Shown here one piece after another: positions 16,609 to 24,938 of a stretch of 64,000 bases of DNA (within the stretch, counting starts at the first letter, position 1; each line of letters opens with the position of its first letter). Source of the DNA: CAVZCC01 sp963773765 (lineage in GTDB: Bacteria > Actinomycetota > Acidimicrobiia > Acidimicrobiales > Microtrichaceae). The stretch covers positions 496,001 to 560,000 of the forward strand of contig CAVZCC010000001.1 of assembly GCA_963773765.1 (NCBI GenBank), written 5' to 3'. The notes under the pieces are model-generated. The model had not been told where the DNA came from. It did no database searches and saw nothing but the letters and a program-made list of their open reading frames with translations. The translations under genes were made by a program, and so were the position numbers.

Positions 16609-17927
16609 AGTTCGTTCCTCAGTTCATCGATCAGCACGTCTCGCCGCACCCGGCGCTGGTCCCTGCGGACGGGACCCTCGTCGCCGCCGGCCTGCTCCGG
16701 GGCCGCGGCCCCGCCGGGGTCGTGGCCCCGGAGCTGTCGCAGGGTGACCTCGCCCGCCTCCATCTCGTCGCTGCCGACCAGGACCGCGAAGCGGGCCCCG
16801 GACCGGTCCGCGGCCTTCATCTGGGACTTCATGGACCCACCACCGAAGCGCCGGTCGGAGGAGATGCCGGCAGCCCGGAGCGCGTGGGTCAGGTCCCTGG
16901 CCACCACGCCGCCGACCAGGTCCACCACGAACACGTCGAGTGCGGGCTCCGGCGCGGTGAACACCCCTTCGGCATCGCAGGCCAGGAGGATGCGGTCCAC
17001 CCCGAGGGCGAAGCCGATGCCGTCCGTCGGCGGGCCGCCCAGGTCCTCGGCCAGGCCGTCGTAGCGGCCTCCGCCGCCGATGGCGTTCTGCGCCGCGTCC
17101 AGGGCCTCGGCCGCGAACTCGAAGGTGGTCCGGCGGTAGTAGTCGAGGCCCCGGACCAGCCGGGGTGACTCGACGTAGGGGATGCCCAGGGCGTCCAGGC
17201 CGGCCCGGACCCGTGCGTAGTGCTCGGCCGCTTCGTCGGACAGGTGGTCGGTGATGACCGGGGCGTCGGCGATGGCGGCCCGGTCCTCCCGCCGCTTGGA
17301 GTCGAGCACGCGCAGCGGGTTGCGCCCCAGCGTCACGAGCGAGGCCTCCGACAACTCGCCGGAGCGGGCGCTGAAGTGATCGCGGACGGCCTCGGTGTAG
17401 CGCCGTCGGTCGTCGTGCTCGCCCAGCGTGTTGAGCAACAGCGTGACCTGGCGCAGCCCGAGCTCGCGGTAGAACTCCCAGGCCAGGGCGATGACCTCGA
17501 CGTCCAGGTCGGCGTCGTCCACGCCCAGGACCTCCACCCCCACCTGGTCGAACGCCCGGTAACGACCCTTCTGGGGGCGCTCGTGGCGGAAGTTCGCCCC
17601 CTCGTACCAGACCTTCCACGGCAACAACGGCTTGTGCTGGACGAAGGCGCGGACCACACCGGCGGTCATCTCGGGCCGCAGCGCGATGCGGCTGCCGTCC
17701 TTGTCGGTGAAGTCGTACATCTCCTTGGTGACCACGTCGGTGGTCTCGCCCACCCGCAGGAACACCCCGAGGTCCTCCAGCAGCGGCGGACGCAGCTCCC
17801 GGTACCCGGCCCGCTCCACCACCCGGGCGAACAGCGACACCAGTTCCCGCCGTCGGGACGACTCCGGGAACAGCACGTCGCGCATGCCGGTCAGGGTCTG
17901 GAAGTGCTCCGTCGGGGCGTCGGTCAC
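16605..17927 (-). CDS. hisS: histidyl-tRNA synthetase
   Basis: Charges tRNA-His. The 440-residue class II enzyme begins HFQTLTGMRDVLFPES and shows RPEMTAGVVRA (motif 2 region), RYRAFDQVGVEVLG, the His-specific RGLDYYRRTTFEF and GGGRYDGL, and a C-terminal anticodon-binding domain. GTG at 17925-17927 was chosen because TACCGT sits 8 bases before it, as in other leaderless starts here; an upstream ATG at 17957 would add 10 residues. It is coupled to aspS by a four-base overlap. Confidence 0.96.
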   Translation of the reverse strand: MTDAPTEHFQTLTGMRDVLFPESSRRRELVSLFARVVERAGYRELRPPLLEDLGVFLRVGETTDVVTKEMYDFTDKDGSRIALRPEMTAGVVRAFVQHKPLLPWKVWYEGANFRHERPQKGRYRAFDQVGVEVLGVDDADLDVEVIALAWEFYRELGLRQVTLLLNTLGEHDDRRRYTEAVRDHFSARSGELSEASLVTLGRNPLRVLDSKRREDRAAIADAPVITDHLSDEAAEHYARVRAGLDALGIPYVESPRLVRGLDYYRRTTFEFAAEALDAAQNAIGGGGRYDGLAEDLGGPPTDGIGFALGVDRILLACDAEGVFTAPEPALDVFVVDLVGGVVARDLTHALRAAGISSDRRFGGGSMKSQMKAADRSGARFAVLVGSDEMEAGEVTLRQLRGHDPGGAAAPEQAGGDEGPVRRDQRRVRRDVLIDELRNEL

Positions 17928-17935
17928 GGTCGCCC

Positions 17936-17941
17936 ACGGTA
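17936..17941 (-). promoter_or_regulatory. -10 element for leaderless hisS
   Basis: TACCGT on the minus strand, 8 bases before the GTG start, supports both the start choice and a separate promoter for hisS-aspS. Confidence 0.4.
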
Positions 17942-17973
17942 CCGGAGGCCCGTGCACGTCCCGGAACCCGGAT

Positions 17974-19131
17974 TCAGCGGGTGACGAGTGCCCGGACCTG
18001 GGTGAGGAGGTCGTCCTCCTGGCGGTGGTAGATGGCCGGGGTCCCGGTGGCGTTCTGGTACGCCTCCGCGATCCACTCCATCACCCGGTGGCAGTCGTTC
18101 TTCTCGCGGACCCGGGTGATGGACCCGACCACCAGCGCGGGCGACGCCGGATCGAGCGAGATGGAGATCGGGAGCACGTACTTGCAGTTCAGCATGAGCT
18201 GCATGGTGCCGTCGTAGAGCGGCTGCAGGTGGAGGGTGTCGGTGTCCTCCGCCGGGTCCACACCCCGGCGCTGGCGCCACTGGGTCCGGACCTTCTGCAT
18301 CAGCCCGGCCGCCAGGGACAGGTCCTGGCTGCCGCTGGCGGCCATGGCCAGGATCTGGCCACCCTCGGACATGCGCAGGTCCAGCTCGTGGCGCATCAGC
18401 TGGTTGTTGGCCCGCACCTGGGCCGGCTCCAGCTTGGCCCGGCGCCGGGAGTGGGTCTGGGGCACGCTGAGGAAGGTCCGGGCCCCGCACTGCAGCACCT
18501 GCAGGGCCGGCACGTTGAAGGCCTGGCGGGTGACCACCATGCGGCTGACCACCACGTTCACACGGGGGGCGAGGTCCTCCACCTCGATGTGGTCGTCGAG
18601 GACGCCGAAGGTGCGGCCCGGCTCGCACATGGCGTAGATCATCGCCCCCATGACCAGCGCGATGTCGATGATCTGGCCGTGGTTGGTCACCACCGCCACG
18701 TTGCAGCCCTCCCCGAAGACCATCTGGTACAGGTCGGTGAGCTGCTCGGTCACCACCGGACTCTGGAAGGCGGACAGCATCACGTCCTGCCACGCCGGGT
18801 AGGCGGCCTGGGCGTACAGCTCGATGGTGTCCACCCCCGCCGGCTTGGGCTCCACCACGACACAGGTCGGGTCATGGAACTCCAGCGCCGGCGAGTACGG
18901 GAGCGCCTGCAGGACCGAGTGGTGTCCCTGTCGGGCCAGGCCGGACAGGGTCTTGTGGTAGGTGACCGGGTCGATCGCGGCAAGGATGGCCCGGGCCTCC
19001 TCCAGCGGGGAGGTCGGAGGGGTCGCCTGCGACGCAGCGGGGTCACCGCCGTCGGGATTCGGGTCCTTGTCCTCGGCCTGGCTCACCAGATGGAGCGTAG
19101 GCCGATCCGCCGCGTTCCGGTCCGTCGCCAT
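17974..19131 (-). CDS. protein of unknown function with HX4D acyltransferase-like motif
   Basis: A 385-residue soluble-looking protein that I do not recognise. After a ~40-residue charged leader there is a globular domain. NHGQIID (around residue 150) has the HX4D spacing of glycerolipid acyltransferases. Further on are VPQTHSRRRAK, SEGGQILAM and a C-terminal LQPLYDGTMQLM / KYVLPISISLD. The SEGG segment could correspond to the EGTR motif of that family, but the match is weak. ATG at 19129-19131 is chosen because the sequence before it lacks coding character. It lies between the lipoprotein peptidase gene and hisS on the same strand. Confidence 0.6.
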   Translation of the reverse strand: MATDRNAADRPTLHLVSQAEDKDPNPDGGDPAASQATPPTSPLEEARAILAAIDPVTYHKTLSGLARQGHHSVLQALPYSPALEFHDPTCVVVEPKPAGVDTIELYAQAAYPAWQDVMLSAFQSPVVTEQLTDLYQMVFGEGCNVAVVTNHGQIIDIALVMGAMIYAMCEPGRTFGVLDDHIEVEDLAPRVNVVVSRMVVTRQAFNVPALQVLQCGARTFLSVPQTHSRRRAKLEPAQVRANNQLMRHELDLRMSEGGQILAMAASGSQDLSLAAGLMQKVRTQWRQRRGVDPAEDTDTLHLQPLYDGTMQLMLNCKYVLPISISLDPASPALVVGSITRVREKNDCHRVMEWIAEAYQNATGTPAIYHRQEDDLLTQVRALVTR

Positions 19132-19163
19132 GATCTGGTCCGACTCCGGTCCACCGGCCGGGG

Positions 19164-20303
19164 TTACCGGGCCCCCTTCGGAGCCAGGAGCACGGTGCGC
19201 AGCTGCACCGGCGGTGCAGACGGTCCGGCGCGGCGGGCGGGCAGGCCGAACCCGTCGGCCGCACCCAGGTCCACCACGTAGCCCTGGTCGCGGAGGGATC
19301 CGATCGTGACCGTGCTCAGGGGATTGGCGCCGGCGTCCAGGTAGCCCGTCATCAGCTCGTTGCCGAACACGGACTCGCGCCAGTGGGCATCCGCCGTCCC
19401 CGGACCACCGGAGTTCTCCACCGGCACGGAGCCGGTGCGCCCCAGGCCCTGCCAGGCCCCCACCGCGGTCATCCCGGTGAACACCGGGTCCGGGCCACCT
19501 GCTCCGGTCAGCACCGCCCCGTCCCACAGGGTGCCGAACCCGAGCACGTGGGCCATCTCGTGCACCACGGTGGAGCTGAGCTGCCCGGCTCCCTCCAGGA
19601 AGGCCAGGTCGGCCGAGTCGAACTGCATGACGCCGTACAGCGGCAGGCCGTCGGTGGACCGGACGTAGCACGGCCCCGCCACCGCCAGCGTCCCACCCGG
19701 CCCGTCGATGGCGGTCACGTCCGCGTCGATGAGCAGGTCGTCCACGACGGTGGACACAGGATCCAGGCCGGCAAGGCAGTCGTCGGCGGGCACGTTGAGC
19801 GCGATGTCGCCCAGCCCGGCGCCGATCACGCCTTCCCACCGCACGGCCGCGGCATCGAATGCCGCCACCTGGGACGGGGTCAGCGCGGCATCGAAGCGCA
19901 GATCGATCCCGAAGGTGTCGGCGGAGGCAGCCCCGGCAGTGACGGCGAGGGTGCGGGTGACGGGCACGGTGGTGCCGTCGGACACGGTCAGGCGGACCGT
20001 GGTCGTCCCGGGGGTGGCGAAGGTGGCCGACCGCACCGACGACGACGTGCACGCGGTGACGACCACGTCGTCGGACCCGTTGCCGTCCAGGTCCAGCGCG
20101 CAGGTGAGCGTGTCGCCGTTGGCGTCGGAGACGGCCCACCGCAATGCGGTGGTGTGCGGCGCCGGCCCGGTCGGGCTGGCCGCGGTGAAGCTGCCGATGA
20201 ACGGTTGGGCGGGGCCCGGAGGGACGGTCGGGGTGGGCGTGCACCCGGCTGCGACCAGGCAACCGAGCACCCCCAGCACCACTGTCGACGAACGTCGCCC
20301 CAT
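19164..20303 (-). CDS. leishmanolysin-like (M8) metallopeptidase lipoprotein with PKD-like domain
   Basis: A 379-residue lipoprotein. The signal peptide ends in the lipobox LVAAGC (Cys21). A Pro-rich spacer leads to a PKD-like beta domain (about 35-120, with DANGDTLTCALDLDGNG and TTTVRLTVSDG). The catalytic domain has the zincin motif HEMAHVLGFGTLW (around residue 240) and a downstream NELMTGYLDAG that supplies the Met-turn segment of leishmanolysin-like peptidases. It should act at the outer face of the membrane. ATG at 20301-20303 has GGGAGGG upstream. The substrate is unknown. Confidence 0.85.
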   Translation of the reverse strand: MGRRSSTVVLGVLGCLVAAGCTPTPTVPPGPAQPFIGSFTAASPTGPAPHTTALRWAVSDANGDTLTCALDLDGNGSDDVVVTACTSSSVRSATFATPGTTTVRLTVSDGTTVPVTRTLAVTAGAASADTFGIDLRFDAALTPSQVAAFDAAAVRWEGVIGAGLGDIALNVPADDCLAGLDPVSTVVDDLLIDADVTAIDGPGGTLAVAGPCYVRSTDGLPLYGVMQFDSADLAFLEGAGQLSSTVVHEMAHVLGFGTLWDGAVLTGAGGPDPVFTGMTAVGAWQGLGRTGSVPVENSGGPGTADAHWRESVFGNELMTGYLDAGANPLSTVTIGSLRDQGYVVDLGAADGFGLPARRAGPSAPPVQLRTVLLAPKGAR

Positions 20304-20604
20304 CTGACCCTCCCGTGGAGACCGCCGACCATAGTCGCATGGACGGCGGTGCGGCCGTGAGCGGTGTGGGCCCTTCCCCCAGACGACCTCTCCGACAGCA
20401 CGTCGGGTCGTGCCCGAGTCGGGCCCGCAGGTTGGACCGAACGGCCCATTCAGCAGCGCTCGTGCGGTCGGTACGGTCGCATGTGACGCACGCCCACGCA
20501 GTTCCGAACAGGTCCAGCCCCCTGTCGGCGAGAAGCACCAGGGGATGGGGGTTCATGGGGTCCACTGCACAACTCAGCGCCGGTGACCCGCCGGGGCGGT
20601 CGAC
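20304..20604 (+). other. divergent intergenic region, 301 bp
   Basis: This lies between the peptidase gene (minus) and the GGDEF-EAL gene (plus). On the minus strand TATGGT (20328-20333) is a plausible -10 for the peptidase. On the plus strand TTCAGC, a 17-base spacer and TACGGT (about 20474-20482 for the -10 area) is a weak promoter candidate. No ORF with coding character, RNA fold or repeat was recognised. Confidence 0.4.
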
Positions 20605-22449
20605 ATGAGGCGATCGGCTGCACTCACACGGGGTCTCGACGAGTTCATGCTCGCCCTCAGCCGGGCGACGATGACCGGCGACGTGATCCCCGTGGTCCTG
20701 CAACACTCATCAGCGTTGTTGGGAGCGAACTCAGCGCGCCTGGTCGTCGGGAGCGGCGGACTGGGCGGCACGTGGACCTTCGAGGATGGATGCCTCTCGG
20801 TGGAACCGATCGTCGGCGTCGCCGACTCCAGCCCGGACCCGGACACGGCCGCCCGGTCGATCGCGCGGCAACACGAGTTCACCGTGAACGGAGCCGTGGG
20901 TCATGCCCTCATCGCGGAACGAACGCATGCCGACAGTGAATGCCTGACCCTCTCGGTTTCACGCTGGGGTCGCCGACCGTTCGACGAACGTGCCCGCTCC
21001 CTCTTCGAAAGCGTCTTCACCTTCGCAGACGTCGCACTTCAGAACATGCAGCTCCTCGGCCAACTCCGGGAGAAGGCCGACGCACTCGAGCACCTCGCCA
21101 CACATGACCCTCTGACGGGCCTGGCGAACCGTCGCAGGTTCCGAGACGAAGCCGGCCGGGCCATCTGGAACGCCGAAGCCGGCGCCGTGCTCCTGATCGA
21201 CCTCGACCGGTTCAAGGAGGTCAACGACACACTCGGCCATCACACCGGCGACCAACTCCTCGTCGAAGTCGCGAACCGTCTCCGCGTCTCGGCCGGCGAC
21301 AGCGGTCTGATCGCCCGACTCGGGGGGGACGAGTTCGCCGTGCTCCTTCCACCAGGGACGGAGGCCGAGATCCAGCAGTGGGCACGTCAGCTCCATGGCG
21401 ATCTCGAACGACCGGTCGAGCTCGGTGAGGTTGCGGTCGATGTCGGAGCGAGCATCGGCGTCGCGGTTCCGTCACCCGATCATCGGTCGATCAGCACGTT
21501 GTTGCGCGAGGCCGACGTGGCCATGTACCAGGCCAAGACTGCCGGGACCGATGTCGAGTTGTACACGTCCGAACTCGACCACTACCGACCAGAGGCGCTC
21601 TCACTGGTCTCGCGATTCCGTGGGGCGATCGAGAACGGCGAGCTGCACGTCGCGTTCCAGCCGCAGTTCGACACGCAGAGCGAGCGCGTCGTCGGAGCCG
21701 AGGCGTTGGCCCGCTGGTCGCTCCCCGGTATCGGACCGATTCCCCCGGCCGAATTCATTCCCATCGCCGAGAGCACCGGCCTCATCAGGCTGTTGACCCG
21801 ACAGGTCCTCACCGAGGCCATCGAGCAGTGCACCCGCTGGCAGGTGCATGGAACCAGCGTCCGAGTCTCGGTCAACATCGCACCTCGGGTCCTGCTCGAC
21901 TCCGGTTTCGCCGACCTGATCACGGACCTGCTCGACCTCGCGGGGCTGCACCCCCGACTCCTGCGCCTGGAGGTCACCGAGACCACGGTGATGGCTGATC
22001 CGGGCCGCGCCGCAGCGGTGCTGCACGATCTGTCGGAACGCGGGATGACCGTGGCGATCGATGACTTCGGCACCGGCCACTCATCGCTTGCCTACCTGAC
22101 CTCCCTTCCGTGCCACGAGATCAAGATCGACCGGTCCTTCATCGCTGCCATCGAACACAGCGACCCTCGTGCAGTTGCCGTCGTGGCGTCCATCATCGGA
22201 CTCGGCCGGGATCTCGGGATCGACGTGATCGCAGAGGGGGTCGAGACGGAGCGCGCTGCGGACCAGCTCCAACGCCTTGGCTGCAGGGTGATCCAGGGCT
22301 TCCTCTACAGCCGCCCCGTCGGCGCGTCCGAGCTCACGAGGGTGCTCTCAGGCTCCACTCCTCGCTCGACCGCCCGACCGCCTTCTCCCACTGCACTGGG
22401 CGATGCCTGGGACGCCCCGCTCCGCTCAGGTGCGACCGGGATCATCTGA
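20605..22449 (+). CDS. diguanylate cyclase/phosphodiesterase (GAF-like, GGDEF, EAL)
   Basis: A 614-residue cytoplasmic c-di-GMP enzyme. An N-terminal GAF-like sensor region (~1-150) is followed by GGDEF (from DPLTGLANRRRF; active-site GGDEF near 241) and EAL (EALARW near 365; then DDFGTGHSSLAYL, KIDRSFI, EGVET). Both catalytic signatures look intact, and no RxxD inhibitory site sits before GGDEF. No membrane segment is seen. It is the only plus-strand gene in a 34-kb minus-strand stretch, and its codons include many caa, tca, ttg, gga and cat, unlike the neighbours, so recent acquisition is plausible. The start ATG follows GGCGGTCGAC. Confidence 0.95.
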   Translation: MRRSAALTRGLDEFMLALSRATMTGDVIPVVLQHSSALLGANSARLVVGSGGLGGTWTFEDGCLSVEPIVGVADSSPDPDTAARSIARQHEFTVNGAVGHALIAERTHADSECLTLSVSRWGRRPFDERARSLFESVFTFADVALQNMQLLGQLREKADALEHLATHDPLTGLANRRRFRDEAGRAIWNAEAGAVLLIDLDRFKEVNDTLGHHTGDQLLVEVANRLRVSAGDSGLIARLGGDEFAVLLPPGTEAEIQQWARQLHGDLERPVELGEVAVDVGASIGVAVPSPDHRSISTLLREADVAMYQAKTAGTDVELYTSELDHYRPEALSLVSRFRGAIENGELHVAFQPQFDTQSERVVGAEALARWSLPGIGPIPPAEFIPIAESTGLIRLLTRQVLTEAIEQCTRWQVHGTSVRVSVNIAPRVLLDSGFADLITDLLDLAGLHPRLLRLEVTETTVMADPGRAAAVLHDLSERGMTVAIDDFGTGHSSLAYLTSLPCHEIKIDRSFIAAIEHSDPRAVAVVASIIGLGRDLGIDVIAEGVETERAADQLQRLGCRVIQGFLYSRPVGASELTRVLSGSTPRSTARPPSPTALGDAWDAPLRSGATGII

Positions 22450-22519
22450 CGTCCCGCCCGCGGGCGGCCGGTCGCGTTCACCGTCGCTCGACGCGACCCA
22501 GGAGCGCGCTTCCCCGCCG

Positions 22520-22540
22520 TCCGCTCCACGTTGGAGCGGA
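22520..22540. terminator. convergent hairpin between GGDEF-EAL gene and relA
   Basis: A perfect 9-bp stem (TCCGCTCCA, loop CGT, TGGAGCGGA) lies in the 155-bp gap where the two genes converge. There is no U-tract. A GC palindrome (CCGCCCGCGGGCGG) sits just after the GGDEF-EAL stop, near 22454-22467. Confidence 0.5.
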
Positions 22541-22603
22541 AGGGCACCACGTCTCTCGTTGCCGCCACCCACGTCTCCCCTGCCATCTCGAGGGGATTTC
22601 GCC

Positions 22604-24817
22604 TCAAGAACCATGACCGGGGACCACCCGGTAGGCGTCGTAGACAGAATCGATGGAGCGCAGGCGGTTGAGCAGGGTGTCCAGGTGGGACGGGTCGCCC
22701 AGTTCGAACTCGAAGCGCATCTTGGCCACACGGTCCCCGCCCGCGTGGCTGGTGCTGCTGATGATGTTCACGTGGTGCTCGGACAGGGTGGCGGTCACCT
22801 CCTGCAGGAGGCGGGGCCGGTCCAGCGCCTTGAGCTCCACCAGGGCCACGAAATCGCCGGAGGACTCGGTGTCCCAGTCCACGTCGATGACCCGCTCGGC
22901 CTGGCCGTCGGCCAACGAGGAGGCGTTGGCGCAGTCGGCCCGGTGCACCGACACACCCCGGCCCCGGGTGATGAAGCCCATGAGCTCGTCGCCCGGCACC
23001 GGCGTACAGCACCGGGCCATGCGCACCAGGACGTCGTCGTAGCCCTCCACGTGCACCCCGGCGGGACGGTTGCGCCGGCGGCCGGTGGTGCGCACCGCCG
23101 GTGACGACACGACCTCCTCCCGCTCCCCCTCGGCGTCCCGGATGACCTTGACGATCCGGGCCGCCACCGATTCCGCCGACATGTGGTGGTCGCCGATGGC
23201 GGTGAACAGGGCGTCCACGCTCTGGAACTTGAGCTGGCCCGCCACGTCCGCCACCGCCGCGCCGCCCATCACCCGCTGGGTGGGCAGGCCCTCCCGGCGC
23301 AGCGCCTTGACCAGCGCCTCCCGTCCCGACTCCAGCGCGTCCTCCCGCCGCTCCCGGGAGAACCACTGGCGGATCTTGTTGGATGCGGACCGGGTGGCCA
23401 CGAAGCCGAGCCAGTCGCGACTGGGGCCGGCACCGGCCACCTTGGAGGTGAAGATCTCGACCGTGTCACCGGAGGTCAGCTGGCTGTCCAGCGGGACGAG
23501 GCGACCGCCCACCCGGGCCCCGATGCAGCGGTGGCCCACCTCGGTGTGGATGGCGTAGGCGAAGTCCACCGGGGTGGCCCCCATCGGCAGGGTCACCACG
23601 TCACCCTTGGGTGTGAACAGGAAGACCTCGTCCTGGTCCAGGTCGATCTTCAGGTTGGCCATGAACTCGCCGGGGTCGGTCATCTCCTGCTGCCAGTCGA
23701 CGATCCGGCTGAGCCAGGCCACGTCCTCGGAGTGGCCCTCCTTGTACGAGAAGTGCGCGGCGACGCCCCACTCGGCCCGGTTGTGCATCTCCGGGGTGCG
23801 GATCTGGACCTCCAACGGCCGTCCCCCCGGCCCGATCACCGTCGTGTGCAGCGACTGGTACAGGTTGAACTTGGGCATGGCGATGTAGTCCTTGAACCGG
23901 CCCGGCACCGGCGTCCACAGCGCGTGGATGGACCCCAACGCGGCGTAGCAGTCCTTGGAGCTGTCCACCACGACCCGGAGGCCGACCAGGTCGAAGATCT
24001 CCTCGAAGGCCTTGCCCCGCACGACCATCTTCTCGTAGATGGACCACAGGTGCTTCGGCCGGCCGGTCACGTCCGCGGTGATGTTGACGTCGGCCAGGCG
24101 GCGCCGCACCTCGTCCAGCACGTCCTGCAGGTAGGCGTCGCGCTCCGGGGTCCGGTCCGCCACCATGTGGTCGATCTCGGCGTAGCGCTTGGGGTGCAAC
24201 GCGGCGAAGCACAGGTCCTCGAGCTGCTGCTTGATCTCCTGCATGCCGAGTCGGTGGGCCAGCGGGGCGTAGATGTCCAGGGTCTCCTGGGCGGTGCGCT
24301 CCTGCTTCCAGGCCGGCAGCGCGGCCAGGGTCCGCATGTTGTGCAGGCGGTCCGACAGCTTGATGACCAGCACCCGGAGGTCCTTGGCCATCGCCACCAG
24401 CATCTTGCGCATGGTGGCGGCCTGCTGGGCCTCCTTGGAGTCGAAGTGGATCCGCTCCAGCTTGGTGACGCCGTCGACGATCTCGCGCACCTCGGGGCCG
24501 AAGTGCTCCTCCACCTCGTCCAGGGTGAGGACGGTGTCCTCCACCGCGTCGTGCAGCAGCGCGGCGCAGATCGTCACGTCGTCCATGCCGTAGCGGGCCA
24601 CGATGCCGGCCACGGCCAGCGGGTGGGTGATGTACGGCTCACCCGACCGGCGCAGCTGGCCCTTGTGGGACCCCGCCGCGATCCGGTACGCCTCGGTGAT
24701 GGCGTCGGTGGGACGCTTGGGGTGGAACCGCCGGTACTGCTCGATGATCTCCTGGACCTCCATCGCGGGAGGCTGGGAGTGGCGCCGCCAGGGCAGGACG
24801 CGGGTCACCGTCGGCAT
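22604..24817 (-). CDS. relA: bifunctional (p)ppGpp synthetase/hydrolase, RelA/SpoT
   Basis: Makes and degrades (p)ppGpp. The 737-residue protein has an HD hydrolase domain (LLHDAVEDT near residue 83, DRLHNMRTL), the synthetase domain (RGKAFEEIFDLVGLRVVVD, of the RXKD type found in bifunctional enzymes; FNLYQSLHTTVIG), TGS (VFLFTPKGDVVTLP) and a C-terminal ACT domain. ATG at 24815-24817 is preceded by GGGGGTG; an in-frame GTG at 24880 is less likely. It sits downstream of secD-secF, as in other Actinomycetota. Confidence 0.97.
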   Translation of the reverse strand: MPTVTRVLPWRRHSQPPAMEVQEIIEQYRRFHPKRPTDAITEAYRIAAGSHKGQLRRSGEPYITHPLAVAGIVARYGMDDVTICAALLHDAVEDTVLTLDEVEEHFGPEVREIVDGVTKLERIHFDSKEAQQAATMRKMLVAMAKDLRVLVIKLSDRLHNMRTLAALPAWKQERTAQETLDIYAPLAHRLGMQEIKQQLEDLCFAALHPKRYAEIDHMVADRTPERDAYLQDVLDEVRRRLADVNITADVTGRPKHLWSIYEKMVVRGKAFEEIFDLVGLRVVVDSSKDCYAALGSIHALWTPVPGRFKDYIAMPKFNLYQSLHTTVIGPGGRPLEVQIRTPEMHNRAEWGVAAHFSYKEGHSEDVAWLSRIVDWQQEMTDPGEFMANLKIDLDQDEVFLFTPKGDVVTLPMGATPVDFAYAIHTEVGHRCIGARVGGRLVPLDSQLTSGDTVEIFTSKVAGAGPSRDWLGFVATRSASNKIRQWFSRERREDALESGREALVKALRREGLPTQRVMGGAAVADVAGQLKFQSVDALFTAIGDHHMSAESVAARIVKVIRDAEGEREEVVSSPAVRTTGRRRNRPAGVHVEGYDDVLVRMARCCTPVPGDELMGFITRGRGVSVHRADCANASSLADGQAERVIDVDWDTESSGDFVALVELKALDRPRLLQEVTATLSEHHVNIISSTSHAGGDRVAKMRFEFELGDPSHLDTLLNRLRSIDSVYDAYRVVPGHGS

Positions 24818-24910
24818 GTGCACCCCCGGGGGCGGGGCTCGACGGACGGGCGTTCCATGTCCCCACGCTACCGATGCCACGCGCCCCGACGAACGCGTCC
24901 GGTCCCCGGG

Positions 24911-24938
24911 GGCCGGCCCGCGCTGCGTCGGGCCGGTC
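24911..24938 (-). terminator. hairpin after secF
   Basis: A strong GC hairpin starts at the secF stop codon: CCGGCCCG (24913-24920), an 8-nt loop, CGGGCCGG (24929-24936). No U-tract follows, so this may be a factor-dependent or intrinsic GC-only terminator. Confidence 0.45.

Noticed and set aside
24835..24880. Leaderless relA start after TAGCGT
   Set aside because: The ATG 6 bases after that hexamer is out of frame with relA and its frame stops after 17 codons. The hexamer could still be a promoter for a leadered relA mRNA.
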